Origin: Methanobacterium sp. | GTDB taxonomy: Archaea > Methanobacteriota > Methanobacteria > Methanobacteriales > Methanobacteriaceae | Assembly: GCA_003158115.1 (NCBI GenBank) | Contig: PMGM01000050.1 | Span: 1 to 51,792, forward strand | Length of the DNA: 51,792 bases | Direction: 5' to 3' | Shown here: positions 29,195-39,436 of the stretch, piece by piece | How the letters are laid out: the number at the start of each line of letters is the position of its first letter | Numbering within the stretch: the first letter of the stretch is position 1 | Notes under the pieces: model-generated | Seen by the model: the letters and a program-made list of their open reading frames with translations, nothing else | Told to the model about the DNA's origin: nothing | Database searches by the model: none | Program-made: the position numbers and the translations under genes

Positions 29195-30076
29195 TTACCA
29201 TCCTCTATTTTGAAGTATTTCATTTTCTGGTATTTGGCTTATCTCAAGACCAGGCATTGCTTTTCCAAGTTCTGTTGAAACATTAGCTATAATCTCAGCA
29301 TCTTGATAATGTGTTGTTGCTTCAACTATTGCTTTGGCAACTAAAATTGGATTTTCTGATTTGAATATTCCAGAACCAACAAATACACCATCTGCACCCA
29401 ACTGCATCATAAGAGCAGCATCTGCCGGTGTTGCTATACCTCCTGCAGCAAAGTTTACAACAGGAAGTTTGCCTAATTTAGCTGTTTCTTTAACAAGTTC
29501 AAGTGGTGCTTCTATTTCACGTGCCACACTCCAAAGCTCTTCTTCTGTCTTATCCTTAAGTTCTCTAATGGTACCCAATATTTTTCTCATATGTCTTACA
29601 GCTTCAACAACATTCCCAGTACCTGCTTCACCCTTGGTACGAATCATTGCAGCACCTTCATCAATTCTCCTTAAACCTTCACCAAGGTTACGTGCTCCGC
29701 ATACAAATGGTATGGTAAATTTTTTCTTATCAACATGGAATTGTTCATCAGCTGGTGTTAAAACTTCACTCTCGTCTATCATATCCACACCAAGATGTTC
29801 GAGCACTTGTGCTTCTACAAAATGGCCAATACGTACCTTAGCCATTACAGGAATACTAACAGCGTCCATTATCTCAACAACTTTAGAAGGGTCAGCCATT
29901 CTTGCAACACCACCTGCTGCTCGAATATCAGATGGTACTCTCTCGAGGGCCATAACAGATACTGCACCAGATTCTTCGGCAATTACAGCTTGCTCTGCAT
30001 TGACGACATCCATAATAACTCCACCCTTAGTCATCTTTGCAAATCCTTTCTTTAAAACTTCAGTTCCATGTAACAT
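29195..30076 (-). CDS. pdxS: PdxS, synthase subunit of PLP synthase
   Basis: This 293-residue TIM-barrel enzyme makes pyridoxal 5'-phosphate from ribose 5-phosphate, glyceraldehyde 3-phosphate and ammonia supplied by PdxT. The Schiff-base lysine is K80 in [15 protein letters not shown], and the family strings [32 protein letters not shown] and [30 protein letters not shown] are present. GGAGG six bases before the ATG at 30076 fixes the start, 24 codons inside the longest frame. It is not next to pdxT, which lies 10 kb away. A 261-codon frame on the opposite strand is a shadow of this gene. Confidence 0.97.
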   Translation of the reverse strand: MLHGTEVLKKGFAKMTKGGVIMDVVNAEQAVIAEESGAVSVMALERVPSDIRAAGGVARMADPSKVVEIMDAVSIPVMAKVRIGHFVEAQVLEHLGVDMIDESEVLTPADEQFHVDKKKFTIPFVCGARNLGEGLRRIDEGAAMIRTKGEAGTGNVVEAVRHMRKILGTIRELKDKTEEELWSVAREIEAPLELVKETAKLGKLPVVNFAAGGIATPADAALMMQLGADGVFVGSGIFKSENPILVAKAIVEATTHYQDAEIIANVSTELGKAMPGLEISQIPENEILQNRGW

Positions 30077-30281
30077 AAAATTCCTCCAATTGTTATTCTT
30101 TATTTGTATTATTTCATAAAAATAAAAAGTTAAATAAACATTATTCAAACTTTTTATGACTCAAGAAACAATTATAAAATCTTTTTCTATTATATCTAAT
30201 TCAGTTTTAATATATTAAAAATTTATTGTATATATTTATTTTCCATAGATTAAACTAATTACGTGATTTTTTTATTAATTC

Positions 30282-30326
30282 TTGCATAATCCATAAATAG
30301 GGTTAAAGTTAACAAGAATTATGCAA
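30282..30326. repeat. Inverted repeat bracketing the flippase promoter
   Basis: TTGCATAAT (30282-30290) and ATTATGCAA (30318-30326) are perfect nine-base inverted copies. An overlapping pair, AATTCTTG (30277-30284) and CAAGAATT (30313-30320), is also perfect. The TATA-like CCATAAATAG lies between them and the right arm contains the ATG at 30321. The arrangement could be an operator. Confidence 0.45.
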
Positions 30327-31874
30327 AAATTGTTGAAGGGTAGTTTCATCATTCTCATAGGAACCATAATTTTCAGGATTGGTGGCTATCTTTATATGGT
30401 ATTAACACAGTCACTCCTTGGAATATCAGGTTATGGAATGTTAAGTCTTGTTATGTCATTCCAATGGATACTGATTTTAATAGCCATAGCAGGACTTCCA
30501 CCAGCCATCGCCAAATATGTATCAGAATATCTGGCTAAAGACGATACTTACATGGTAAAACAGATTATTAAATCTTCTTTTAAGATCATGGTCTCCATGA
30601 GTATCATATTTACAGTTGTATTTTTCTTACTTGCCAAACCACTAGCAAACTATTTTCATGGTGGTCCAGAACTAGTTATATTATTCCAAGCTGTCAGCTT
30701 TATAGCCCCTTTCAGTGTTATTTTAGGATTGTTTAGAGGCGTTTTCCAGGGATATCAACGCATGACAGACATTATGATAACAAGGATAGTTGAGCAAGTA
30801 TTCATGATTGGTATGGCTGTGGTATTCATATTAGCTGGATTTTATGTTTTAGGAGCAGTACTGGGGACTTTGGTGGGTTTTGCCATAGCATCACTCTCTG
30901 CAATATTAATCTTCAAATTTTATTTATGGGACGGTTTAAAAGATGCTAAAATACCTGAAATTCCTATAAATGAATCTAAACTGATAAAAAAACTTTTGAT
31001 ATTTAGTTCACCGATAATAGTAACTGGTTTGGCTGAGCTTACCCTGTTTCAAGCTGGAAACTTCGTGATCCCATTAGATTTAAGTTTCGCTCAACTTGGT
31101 TATTATAACATTGCAAGCCCAATTGCAAGATTACCCCTTGTAATATCCACATCTGTAGCAATGGCACTTTTACCTGCAGCTTCAGAAGCTTTAGCACTAA
31201 AAGGAAACAATCTAGTGAAAAAGTATGTTATATATTCTTACAGATACTTGTTAATCGTCCTTCTTCCCATCTGTGCCTTAGTTATAATATTAGGAAAACC
31301 AATTATGCTATTGTTATTTTCGAGAGCCCCTCTAGCTTATAGCAATTCAGGCACTGCCATGAGTATTCTAGTAATTGGTATGGCATTTTTCTCAATCTAT
31401 GGAATATCTGCAAGTGTGCTTCAAGCAGCAGGAAAACCTTATCCTGCTATGTATTTCTTAGCAATAGGAACAGTAACGAATTTAGCTTTAACAATATTAT
31501 TAGTGCCAATATATGGTTTAAATGGAGCAGCAATAGCAACTATGATTGCTTCTTTCATGGTAATGATTCTTACAACAGTAACAACTATGAGAGTTACTAA
31601 AACAAAATTACCATACTTCAATCTATTTAAAGTAACAATAGCTTCCTTCATATTAGGATTAGGTCTCTTATTAATGCCTAAAACTATATTAGGACTTATA
31701 ATATCACTTATAATATTACCATTTGTATATCTTATTTTACTAGGTTTAACAAAGGCACTAGAAATGAGAGACTTAATAATCATTAACCAAATAGGACATC
31801 GTCTTGGTCCTCTTTCCAATTTTATCACAAGGTTTACCGGATTCTTAGAGAGATTTATTGTCAAGAAAACTTGA
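30321..31874 (+). CDS. Polysaccharide-type flippase (Wzx/MOP superfamily)
   Basis: The 517-residue protein is an integral membrane transporter of the MOP/PST flippase family with about fourteen helices. It begins LLKGSFIILIGTIIFRIGGYLYMV. Internal marks are LSLVMSFQWILILIAIAGLPPAIAKYVSEYLAK and VILGLFRGVFQGYQRM, usual for the RfbX/MurJ-like group that moves lipid-linked sugars across the membrane. In Methanobacteriales a role in pseudomurein or glycoprotein precursor export is possible but not shown by sequence. A TATA-like element 25 bases before the ATG and the lack of a ribosome binding site suggest a leaderless message. It converges on acs. Confidence 0.88.
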   Translation: MQKLLKGSFIILIGTIIFRIGGYLYMVLTQSLLGISGYGMLSLVMSFQWILILIAIAGLPPAIAKYVSEYLAKDDTYMVKQIIKSSFKIMVSMSIIFTVVFFLLAKPLANYFHGGPELVILFQAVSFIAPFSVILGLFRGVFQGYQRMTDIMITRIVEQVFMIGMAVVFILAGFYVLGAVLGTLVGFAIASLSAILIFKFYLWDGLKDAKIPEIPINESKLIKKLLIFSSPIIVTGLAELTLFQAGNFVIPLDLSFAQLGYYNIASPIARLPLVISTSVAMALLPAASEALALKGNNLVKKYVIYSYRYLLIVLLPICALVIILGKPIMLLLFSRAPLAYSNSGTAMSILVIGMAFFSIYGISASVLQAAGKPYPAMYFLAIGTVTNLALTILLVPIYGLNGAAIATMIASFMVMILTTVTTMRVTKTKLPYFNLFKVTIASFILGLGLLLMPKTILGLIISLIILPFVYLILLGLTKALEMRDLIIINQIGHRLGPLSNFITRFTGFLERFIVKKT

Positions 31875-32013
31875 TTAAATAATCCTTTAAACAAAATACT
31901 CTCACAGATCTAAAAATATCTAAAATACTTTTTAGTCAGTGCAAAATTTGTAACTAGCTCCAAAATAAAAAAAAATGAATAAATATGATAAGAAAGATTT
32001 GGAGTTTTAAACT

Positions 32014-33966
32014 CTAAACTAACTTATGTATCTCATCAACTGCTTCAGGATTTGCTAATGTGCTGATGTCACCAACTGGTTCTCCTTTAACCTTAGCTTT
32101 GATTACTCTTCTCATTATCTTACCAGAACGAGTTTTAGGGAGATCAGAAACCATGTTCACACAAACAGGAGTGGCTATTGGACCTATTTCACATCTTACA
32201 TGATGTCTTAGTGCAGCTTCGAGATTTTCATCTGCTATGTAATTTTGTTTAAGAACTACAAAGGCACATACTTCTTCCCCCTTTATTTCATCTGGTTTTC
32301 CAACAACAGCTGCCTCAGCAACACCAGGAAAACTTACAAGAGCAGATTCTACTTCCGCAGTACTTATTCTATGTCCTGCAACATTCAAAACATCATCTTC
32401 TCTTCCTTGTATCCAAAAATATCCATCTTCATCCTTTCTTGCAACATCTCCACTAAGATATGTGTTTTCAAAACTACTCCAATAAGCCTCAATGTACCTA
32501 TCAGGATCTTTGTACAATGTTCTGAACATTGATGGCCATGTAGATTTAATTACCAAGTGTCCACCATTACCAACCAAAGAATTTCCATTATCATCGACAA
32601 TATCTGCCTTCACAGTTGGGAATGGTTTAACAGCTGAACCAGGTTTGAGTTTAGAAATAGGTAATGGAGTTATTAAATGCATTCCTGTTTCTGTCTGCCA
32701 CCATGTGTCCATAATAGGACATTTTTCTCGACCAATAATTTTATAGTACCATACCCATGCTTCAGGGTTAATGGGTTCACCAACACTTCCTAAAAGACGT
32801 AGAGAACTAAGATCATATTTTTCAGGCCATTCCTCCCCGAATTTCATGAACATCCTAACTGTTGTAGGTGCAGTGTAAAATACAGAGACCCCATATTTTT
32901 CAATCATATCCCATATTCTACCAGGATCTGGATAGTCAGGTGTTCCCTCATATATTAAAGACGTAACCCCCATAAGAAGGGGTGCATAAACAATATAACT
33001 ATGACCTGTAATCCAGCCTATGTCTGCAGCACACCACCAAACATCATCTTTTTTTATGTCAAAAACAAATTTAAGAGTACTATAAACTCCCACAGCATAA
33101 CCACCATGGACATGGACAACTCCCTTTGGTTTTCCTGTTGTTCCAGAGGTATACAAAATGAATAATGGATCTTCTGGGTCCATCTCTTCGGTTGAACATT
33201 CAGTATCCATATTTTCCATGATTTCATGCCACCACACATCTCTGTTTCCTTCCATTTTAACTGGAACATCAGCATGATTTACAACGATTAAATTTGTAAT
33301 TGTTGGAGTATTTTCCAGTATTTTATCTACATTTTCCTTTAGATTAAGAAGTTTTCCTCTCCTTGGAAAACCATCTGCCGTTATTGCAACCTTAGATCCT
33401 GCATCATTTATCCTATCTTGGAATGCTTTTGCCCAAAACCCTGAAAATACAACAGAATGTATTGCACCTATCTTTGCACATGCTAACATTGCAATTGGAA
33501 GTTCAGGTATCATGGGTAAATATATGCTGACAGTATCTCCCTTACCAATTCCCAGAGATTTGAGTGCGTTTGCAAATTTATTGACTTCTATGTACAGTTC
33601 ATGATAACTTATACGCCTAACATTGCCAGATTCACTTTCCCATAAAAATGCAGTTTTATTTTTATTAGTACCTTTAGCATGTCTATCAAGTGCATTGTGT
33701 ATTATATTAAACTTTCCATTCAAAAACCATTCTGCATGAGGTGGATTCCATTCAAATGTCTTTTCATACGGTTTATACCACTCGAGTTCCCTTGCAAGAT
33801 CATCCCAGAACCATTTGGGATTTTCTTCTGCTTTTTCTAATAGTTCATCATAATCAGAAATATCATGTTCATCCATCCATTTTTTGATGTTTGTATCATC
33901 AACTAATGTTTTTGAAGGTTCAAAAATCCTCTTTTCTTTAAGCAAATAATCTAAATCCTTAGACAT
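32014..33966 (-). CDS. acs: Acetyl-CoA synthetase (AMP-forming)
   Basis: This 650-residue acyl-adenylate enzyme activates acetate to acetyl-CoA with ATP giving AMP and PPi, letting the cell assimilate acetate. Motifs present are [20 protein letters not shown] (ATP-binding loop), [32 protein letters not shown] (acetate pocket) and [24 protein letters not shown]. The C-terminal [11 protein letters not shown] contains the lysine acetylated in other Acs proteins. Length is the usual about 650. GAGGGG precedes the ATG. It stands alone between a convergent flippase gene and a divergent TPP-enzyme gene. Confidence 0.96.
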   Translation of the reverse strand: MSKDLDYLLKEKRIFEPSKTLVDDTNIKKWMDEHDISDYDELLEKAEENPKWFWDDLARELEWYKPYEKTFEWNPPHAEWFLNGKFNIIHNALDRHAKGTNKNKTAFLWESESGNVRRISYHELYIEVNKFANALKSLGIGKGDTVSIYLPMIPELPIAMLACAKIGAIHSVVFSGFWAKAFQDRINDAGSKVAITADGFPRRGKLLNLKENVDKILENTPTITNLIVVNHADVPVKMEGNRDVWWHEIMENMDTECSTEEMDPEDPLFILYTSGTTGKPKGVVHVHGGYAVGVYSTLKFVFDIKKDDVWWCAADIGWITGHSYIVYAPLLMGVTSLIYEGTPDYPDPGRIWDMIEKYGVSVFYTAPTTVRMFMKFGEEWPEKYDLSSLRLLGSVGEPINPEAWVWYYKIIGREKCPIMDTWWQTETGMHLITPLPISKLKPGSAVKPFPTVKADIVDDNGNSLVGNGGHLVIKSTWPSMFRTLYKDPDRYIEAYWSSFENTYLSGDVARKDEDGYFWIQGREDDVLNVAGHRISTAEVESALVSFPGVAEAAVVGKPDEIKGEEVCAFVVLKQNYIADENLEAALRHHVRCEIGPIATPVCVNMVSDLPKTRSGKIMRRVIKAKVKGEPVGDISTLANPEAVDEIHKLV

Positions 33967-34182
33967 TTAATATCCCCTCTTAAATCTTCTATACAAATTT
34001 TTGTGGTTAAAAACTATTTAATCGAGTTTATAACGGCTTTTGAAGAATTTAATACATAATATCTTTCATTACAACCATAGTTACATTAACAATATTTATT
34101 TTCTAATTTAAAATATTAATATTTTATTAATAACTTTATAGACCCAAAATTTATAAAATGTGAAAATAATATAGAAGAATTA

Positions 34183-35790
34183 ATGGAATCCAATACGCTC
34201 CGATGTGCAGATGCACTTATAAAAATTTTAGAATATCATGATGTTAAATTCATATTCGGCCATCCTGGTGAACAAATACTGCCATTCTATGATGCTATGC
34301 GTCAATCGCAAGTAAATCATATATTAATGAGACATGAACAAGGCGCTGCACATGCAGCAGATGGATATTCAAGAGCATCAGCAAGTGTAGGAGTTTGTAC
34401 TGCGACTGCCGGTCCTGGAGCCATGAATCTGGTTATGGGTATTGCAACTGCATATAAAGATTCAATTCCAATTATTGTAATTACAGGTGATGTTCCGACT
34501 TATAAAAAGGGTAGAAACGAATTTCAAGATATAGATATTAGTGCTGTTTTCAAACCCATCACTCTGGAAAGCTTTGATATCAAAACTGCAGAAGAAGGTA
34601 TTTTAGCACTTAAAAGTATATTTGAAACGTTTAAATATCATAAAAAAGGGCCTATCCATCTTAATTTTCCAAAAGATGTCCTTGAAGATTACGTTGATGA
34701 ATCACTCCTAGGAACATTGAAAGATGAAAATCACAAGCAGAAAATTGATCATGATACTCGAAAAAATATTTTTAAACTACTTGAAAACTCTAAAAAACCC
34801 CTCATACTAGCAGGAGCTGGAGCTATATGGTCACATGCCTCAGATATATTGTTAAAATTTGCTGAAAATCATAGCATTCCTGTAGCAACCACCTATCCTG
34901 GGCGCGGTGTTATATCGGAAGAAAATAGCCTCTCTGTTGGAATGATCGGTATTCGTGGCACAGACGCTGCAAATTATGCAGGAAAGAATTGTGATCTCAT
35001 TTTGGGGTTAGGATGCCGATTTTCAGAAAGAACCATAGTTGGTGTTGGTGACTGTAAGATAATTCATGTCAACCTAGATGAGGAAGTATTAGAGGGAGAT
35101 ATTAAAATCCAAAGTGATATAAAGGAATTTCTTGAAGTGATAATAGATGTCCAGATCAAAACTAATAAAATGTGGCTTTTAAAGGTTCAAGAACATTCTA
35201 ATAGGATCCATATAAATACTGATTATCCAGATATACCTATAAAACCTCAAAAAGCAATAAAAGAGATATTAGATGCTTCAAATGATTCAATAATTGTAAA
35301 TGATGCCGGAACACACACCACATGGGTCACTCTCATGATATCCGTAAAAACTCCATCAGGACTTCTTTTTTCAGGCAGTTTTGGTCCAATGGGATATGGT
35401 ATTCCTGCAGCAATTGGTGCGGCTTTTGCAAATCCGGATAAGACTGTTGTAGCCGTAGTTGGTGATGGTGACTTTCAGATGACATCCCAAGAACTAGCAA
35501 CGATTAATGAATATGATCTACCCATTTTAGTGTGTATAATAAATAACAGTTCCCTTAGAATAATAAAGCAGTGGCAAGATAGAATTTATGGTAAATGTTA
35601 CCAGGTAGACCTTAAAAATCCTGACTTTATAAAACTTTCACAAGCATATTATATTCCTGCTATGAAGGTTGATTCACCAGGACAAATTTCAAGTGCAGTA
35701 TACAAAGCTTTAAGTTTTAAAAAACCATACCTCATAGAGATTGTAGTTGATAAAAATGAGGAAATACCACTCCCAGAGGTTTCAAAATGA
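34183..35790 (+). CDS. TPP-dependent enzyme of the acetolactate synthase/decarboxylase family, orphan
   Basis: The 535-residue protein has the three-domain build of IlvB-like enzymes. The catalytic glutamate that activates TPP is E52 in MRHEQGAAHAADGYSRAS. The central domain carries KPLILAGAGA, and the TPP/Mg-binding motif runs from VGDGDFQM to CIINNSSL. Bacterial-type acetolactate synthases need a small subunit, but no ilvN gene is adjacent. The gene instead overlaps a radical SAM gene by four bases (ATGA). It may therefore be a 2-oxoacid decarboxylase or a carboligase of an unknown pathway. Both FAD use and substrate are uncertain. Only a weak AGAAG precedes the ATG. Confidence 0.85.
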   Translation: MESNTLRCADALIKILEYHDVKFIFGHPGEQILPFYDAMRQSQVNHILMRHEQGAAHAADGYSRASASVGVCTATAGPGAMNLVMGIATAYKDSIPIIVITGDVPTYKKGRNEFQDIDISAVFKPITLESFDIKTAEEGILALKSIFETFKYHKKGPIHLNFPKDVLEDYVDESLLGTLKDENHKQKIDHDTRKNIFKLLENSKKPLILAGAGAIWSHASDILLKFAENHSIPVATTYPGRGVISEENSLSVGMIGIRGTDAANYAGKNCDLILGLGCRFSERTIVGVGDCKIIHVNLDEEVLEGDIKIQSDIKEFLEVIIDVQIKTNKMWLLKVQEHSNRIHINTDYPDIPIKPQKAIKEILDASNDSIIVNDAGTHTTWVTLMISVKTPSGLLFSGSFGPMGYGIPAAIGAAFANPDKTVVAVVGDGDFQMTSQELATINEYDLPILVCIINNSSLRIIKQWQDRIYGKCYQVDLKNPDFIKLSQAYYIPAMKVDSPGQISSAVYKALSFKKPYLIEIVVDKNEEIPLPEVSK

Positions 35791-37139
35791 AAGTTTTAAT
35801 GATAAACCCACCGTACAGCTCATCTAAATACAAATTTATTGGCTTAGTGGCCCCTCCATTAGGCATAGCCTATATAGCAGCTATGTTAGAAAAAAATGGC
35901 ATAACAGTGAAGATATTAGACGCTCCTGCTCTTGAAATCGAACACGATGCTATTAAAAAAGAGATTCAAGCCTACTCTCCAGACGTGGTTGCAATAACAT
36001 CTGTTACACCAACTATTGGGAGTGCTCTTAAAACTGCCCAAATTTCAAAAGAAGTTTGTCCAAATGCCATTACTGTTCTTGGAGGTTATCATCCCACATT
36101 CACCTATATGGAGATATTAAAAAATGACTTCGTTGATATTATTGTATGCGGCGAAGGTGAACAGACCATGGTTGAACTGGTGGATGCAGTTGAAAATGGT
36201 ACAGATTTAAGGAAAGTTAATGGGATAGCCACCAAAGAATTTACTACACCTCCAAGGTGTATAATTGAAGATCTTGATAGTATTCCATTTCCTGCTAGAC
36301 ATTTACTTCCAATGGACGAATATAAAATTCTTAATATGAAACTTACAACGGGTACAATCATCTCAGGAAGAGGATGTCCATATAAATGTTCTTTTTGCGC
36401 ATCATCAGCAATGCATGGCCAAAAACTTCGTTTAAGATCCGCTGGAAATGTTGTTGATGAAATGGAACACTTGGTGGATGATCATAATATTGAGATGGTG
36501 GCTTTCATGGACGATACATTCACATTTAACCATAAAAGAGTGTACGAGATATGTGAAACCATGAAAGACAGAGGACTCGATAACTACTGGGGATGTACAG
36601 CCCGTGTTGATACAGTATCTGAAAAACTTTTAAAAACCATGAAGGATGCTGGGTGTATAACCATGTTTTTAGGAGTTGAATCTGCTGATCAACAAGTGTT
36701 AAATGAAATTAACAAAAAAACTGACATAAACAGGATCCAAAAAACATTTGAGCTTACAAAAAAATATGATATGAGAACAATTGCATCAGTAGTGCTTGGA
36801 ATGCCTGGAGATACCAAAAGAAGCATATTAAATACCATTAAATTTGTTAAAACCCTAGAACCATCATATGCTGTGTTTTCATTAGCTACACCCTATCCTG
36901 GTACAGATTTCTACCTTAAAGCTGCAAGTGAAAATTTGATAAAAATAAATGATTGGTCAAAATACACACTTCTAAGTCCAGTACTTGAAACTGTTGACTG
37001 TTCATTAGAAGAGCTTAGGAAACTCCAGAAAAAAGCATTTAAAGAGTTCTATTTGAGACCAAGTTATATAGCCAGACGAACATGGACAGACGGACCAATA
37101 GTCCTTAAAACTATCGTATCTATTGTTAAGGGCGTATAA
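35787..37139 (+). CDS. B12-binding-domain radical SAM protein
   Basis: The 450-residue protein has an N-terminal cobalamin-binding-like Rossmann domain (1-140; APPLGIAYIAAMLEKNG, VLGGYHPTF, CGEGEQTM), a radical SAM barrel with the 4Fe-4S ligands C197, C201 and C204 in GRGCPYKCSFC, and a short C-terminal helical part. The usual cobalamin DxHxxG histidine motif is absent, as in many BchE-like members. Similar proteins are often mislabelled Mg-protoporphyrin cyclase; Methanobacteriales make no chlorophyll. Reactions of the class include methylations and ring rearrangements. The start codon overlaps the stop of the TPP-enzyme gene, implying coupled translation and a shared pathway. Confidence 0.9.
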   Translation: MKVLMINPPYSSSKYKFIGLVAPPLGIAYIAAMLEKNGITVKILDAPALEIEHDAIKKEIQAYSPDVVAITSVTPTIGSALKTAQISKEVCPNAITVLGGYHPTFTYMEILKNDFVDIIVCGEGEQTMVELVDAVENGTDLRKVNGIATKEFTTPPRCIIEDLDSIPFPARHLLPMDEYKILNMKLTTGTIISGRGCPYKCSFCASSAMHGQKLRLRSAGNVVDEMEHLVDDHNIEMVAFMDDTFTFNHKRVYEICETMKDRGLDNYWGCTARVDTVSEKLLKTMKDAGCITMFLGVESADQQVLNEINKKTDINRIQKTFELTKKYDMRTIASVVLGMPGDTKRSILNTIKFVKTLEPSYAVFSLATPYPGTDFYLKAASENLIKINDWSKYTLLSPVLETVDCSLEELRKLQKKAFKEFYLRPSYIARRTWTDGPIVLKTIVSIVKGV

Positions 37140-37359
37140 TAATCCTACTTAACAATAAAACAAATCATAAAATCAAACTGTCCATTAACTTATTTTTTTT
37201 TAATTTTTTTTAAGTAATGAGTATTGTAATGAATTTTCTAAATATTTTTCAAAACTAATCATATAATCCTAATCCATATCGATTCGATATTTTTTAACTA
37301 TTTAAAAAAAAAGTATTGAAGGATGAAGCATTAAAAATAAAAAAATAGTATGAAATGAA

Positions 37360-38529
37360 TTAAAATAATTCTAAAGTATTGTTTCCAGGCATGTAAGTTT
37401 CCTGTACTGCAGAAACTCCAGATCCTAATTCTATTTCATAACCAAATTCTTTTAAAGCCATTTCCAGTGCTGCTATAGTCGAAATTATCTCTCTATGAGT
37501 TATATTTCCCATATGACCTATTCTGAAAACATTTCCTTTGAGATGGTCTTGGCCACCTGCCAATTCAATCCTGTATTTGTTACGCATCGTACCCCTGAGG
37601 TTTTTGTCTGTCATTCCATCAGGAATATCAATTGCAGTAACTGTAGTGGATGAAACATCTTCTTTTGCAAAAAGCTCCAGACCCATTGCCTTAACACCAT
37701 TTATTGTGGCTTTTGCAGCCTGTTCATGTCGTTTTATCCTTGCTTCAAGACCTTCTTCCATTATTATATTTAATGCCTCATTCATAGCATACATGAGTGA
37801 CACAGATGGTGTATATGGTGTTTCTGGAACTTTTTTATCTCCACTTTTCCTGTAACTTTTCATATCAAGATAGTAAGTTTTGGATTCAGTTTTATCCACA
37901 ACATTCCATGCAACATCATTTAATGTGATTGCAGCCATTCCTGGTGGTGCAGCAAGACATTTCTGGGAACCTGTAACACACATATCAATACCAAAATTAT
38001 CAACCTGTACATCAGCCCCTCCTAAAGAGGATACTGTGTCAACAACATATAGAGCATCATAATCTTTAAGGATCTTGCCAACCTCTTCTATTGGGTTAGC
38101 AACACCTGTAGAGGTTTCATTATGAACCATTGTAACGGCTTTAATATCTTCCTCTTCCTCAAGTATGTAACGAATATCATCAGGATTTGCAGCGTGACCC
38201 CATTCAACCTCGAGTTCAACTGGAATTCCTTGATGGGTTTCAGTTATCTGCATGAACCTCTCACCGAACTTTCCACCAACTATGTTAAGGACCTTATCAC
38301 CCTTTTCAATAACATTTCCAAGGGCTGCTTCCATTGCAGCTGTACCTGAACCTGTAATTAAATATGACTTATTTTCAGTCTGAAATACCTCTGACATCAT
38401 TTCATTGGTGTCATTAAGGATCTCGCCAAAAATAGCACTCCTGTGATTCACTATGCTCTTTGACATGGCTTTTAAGACTCTTGGGGAAACCATTGTAGGT
38501 CCTGGTATCATCAGCAACGTCTCATACAT
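37360..38529 (-). CDS. Class V PLP aminotransferase (alanine-glyoxylate / serine-pyruvate type)
   Basis: This 389-residue enzyme is a small-subgroup class V aminotransferase. The N-terminal LLMIPGPTMVSPRVLKAMSK, the TGSGTAAMEAALGN cofactor loop, VVDTVSSLGGADV and the PLP lysine K190 in TGSQKCLAAPPG are typical. RIGHMGNI near the end supplies the carboxylate-binding region. Archaeal members use several amino donors with glyoxylate, pyruvate or phosphohydroxypyruvate, so a role in serine or glycine metabolism is possible but not fixed. GGAGGT precedes the ATG. It is divergent from mptE with 59 bases between starts. Confidence 0.92.
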   Translation of the reverse strand: MYETLLMIPGPTMVSPRVLKAMSKSIVNHRSAIFGEILNDTNEMMSEVFQTENKSYLITGSGTAAMEAALGNVIEKGDKVLNIVGGKFGERFMQITETHQGIPVELEVEWGHAANPDDIRYILEEEEDIKAVTMVHNETSTGVANPIEEVGKILKDYDALYVVDTVSSLGGADVQVDNFGIDMCVTGSQKCLAAPPGMAAITLNDVAWNVVDKTESKTYYLDMKSYRKSGDKKVPETPYTPSVSLMYAMNEALNIIMEEGLEARIKRHEQAAKATINGVKAMGLELFAKEDVSSTTVTAIDIPDGMTDKNLRGTMRNKYRIELAGGQDHLKGNVFRIGHMGNITHREIISTIAALEMALKEFGYEIELGSGVSAVQETYMPGNNTLELF

Positions 38530-38562
38530 CTAAGAAAACCTCCGATTTTATAGCTAGAAAAC

Positions 38563-38575
38563 TTTATTTATATTT
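38563..38575 (+). promoter_or_regulatory. TATA box of mptE, probably leaderless
   Basis: TTTATTTATATTT lies 14-26 bases before the ATG at 38589. With no ribosome binding site visible and this spacing, transcription probably begins at or very near the start codon. Confidence 0.45.
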
Positions 38576-38588
38576 GATTTAACAACTC

Positions 38589-39362
38589 ATGTATATGAAT
38601 CTTGATGTATGGTTTTCATGGTATAAAGAGATATTGGAAGAATTCAGCTTCGATAGAGAAATGGATGAAAAGTCTGCAGAAATGCTCAGAAAACTTCTTC
38701 AAGATAGAAATAGCTTGTCACCCAGAGATATATCTATCAAATCCGATACAATTATCTTTGGAGCAGGACCATCTCTCAAACGGAACATAAAAGAGCTTAA
38801 TACAGTAGAAATTGACAGTTTCACATTGATATGTGCTGATGGTGCAGTAACAGCCCTTTTAGAAGAGGGAATAATTCCAGATATAGTTGTTACAGATCTT
38901 GATGGTAAAATTGAGGATATTATAGATTCTAACAGAAATGGAGCTGTTATGGTTGTACATGCCCATGGGAATAATATAGAAAATATAAAGAAATATGTTC
39001 CAGTTCTTGATAATATTTTAGCAACCACACAAAGTAACCCTCTTAAAAATGTTTACAATTTTGGTGGCTTTACAGATGGAGATAGGTGTCTATTTCTAGC
39101 AATAAAATTAGGGGCCAAAAATATATTTTTAGCCGGCATGGACTTTGGAAAAATCGTAACACGTTATTCAAGACCAGACATTGCCGAAAATGAAGGAAAA
39201 GCAGATAAGATAAAGGAAATGAAATTAAAATACGCAAAAAAACTGGTAGAATGGGCAGCAGAAAATGAAAATATCAATATTTTCAATTTATCCCACGGAG
39301 AAAAAATATCTGGTGTTCCTGATATTAGTTTTAGTGAGATCCATGATCATACACAACAATAA
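38589..39362 (+). CDS. mptE: MptE, 6-hydroxymethyl-7,8-dihydropterin pyrophosphokinase
   Basis: The 257-residue protein is the archaeal DUF115-type pyrophosphokinase that activates 6-hydroxymethyl-dihydropterin with ATP during tetrahydromethanopterin synthesis. Marks of the family are the early DTIIFGAGPSLKRNI nucleotide loop, ICADGAVTALLEEGIIPDIVVTDLDG with its acidic metal ligands, VVHAHGNNIENI, and FTDGDRCLFLAIKLGAKNIFLAGMDFG. Length fits the enzyme described in Methanocaldococcus. It probably starts at ATG 38589 as a leaderless message. The Orc1/Cdc6 gene follows after 74 bases on the same strand. Confidence 0.92.
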   Translation: MYMNLDVWFSWYKEILEEFSFDREMDEKSAEMLRKLLQDRNSLSPRDISIKSDTIIFGAGPSLKRNIKELNTVEIDSFTLICADGAVTALLEEGIIPDIVVTDLDGKIEDIIDSNRNGAVMVVHAHGNNIENIKKYVPVLDNILATTQSNPLKNVYNFGGFTDGDRCLFLAIKLGAKNIFLAGMDFGKIVTRYSRPDIAENEGKADKIKEMKLKYAKKLVEWAAENENINIFNLSHGEKISGVPDISFSEIHDHTQQ

Positions 39363-39436
39363 GCCCATTCCTATTTTCGAATATATTTTTTTTAATACCA
39401 ATATTATTATAATCAAAGCCCATCAGATAATAAAAC

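Noticed and set aside
29334..30119. A 261-codon open frame on the plus strand
   Set aside because: It lies fully antisense to pdxS, has a low-complexity Ser/Ala/Thr-rich product and no ribosome binding site; it is a shadow of pdxS codon use.
35787..37139. Mg-protoporphyrin cyclase as the function of the B12 radical SAM protein
   Set aside because: This name is commonly carried over to the family, but the organism type makes no chlorophyll and no such pathway genes are present.
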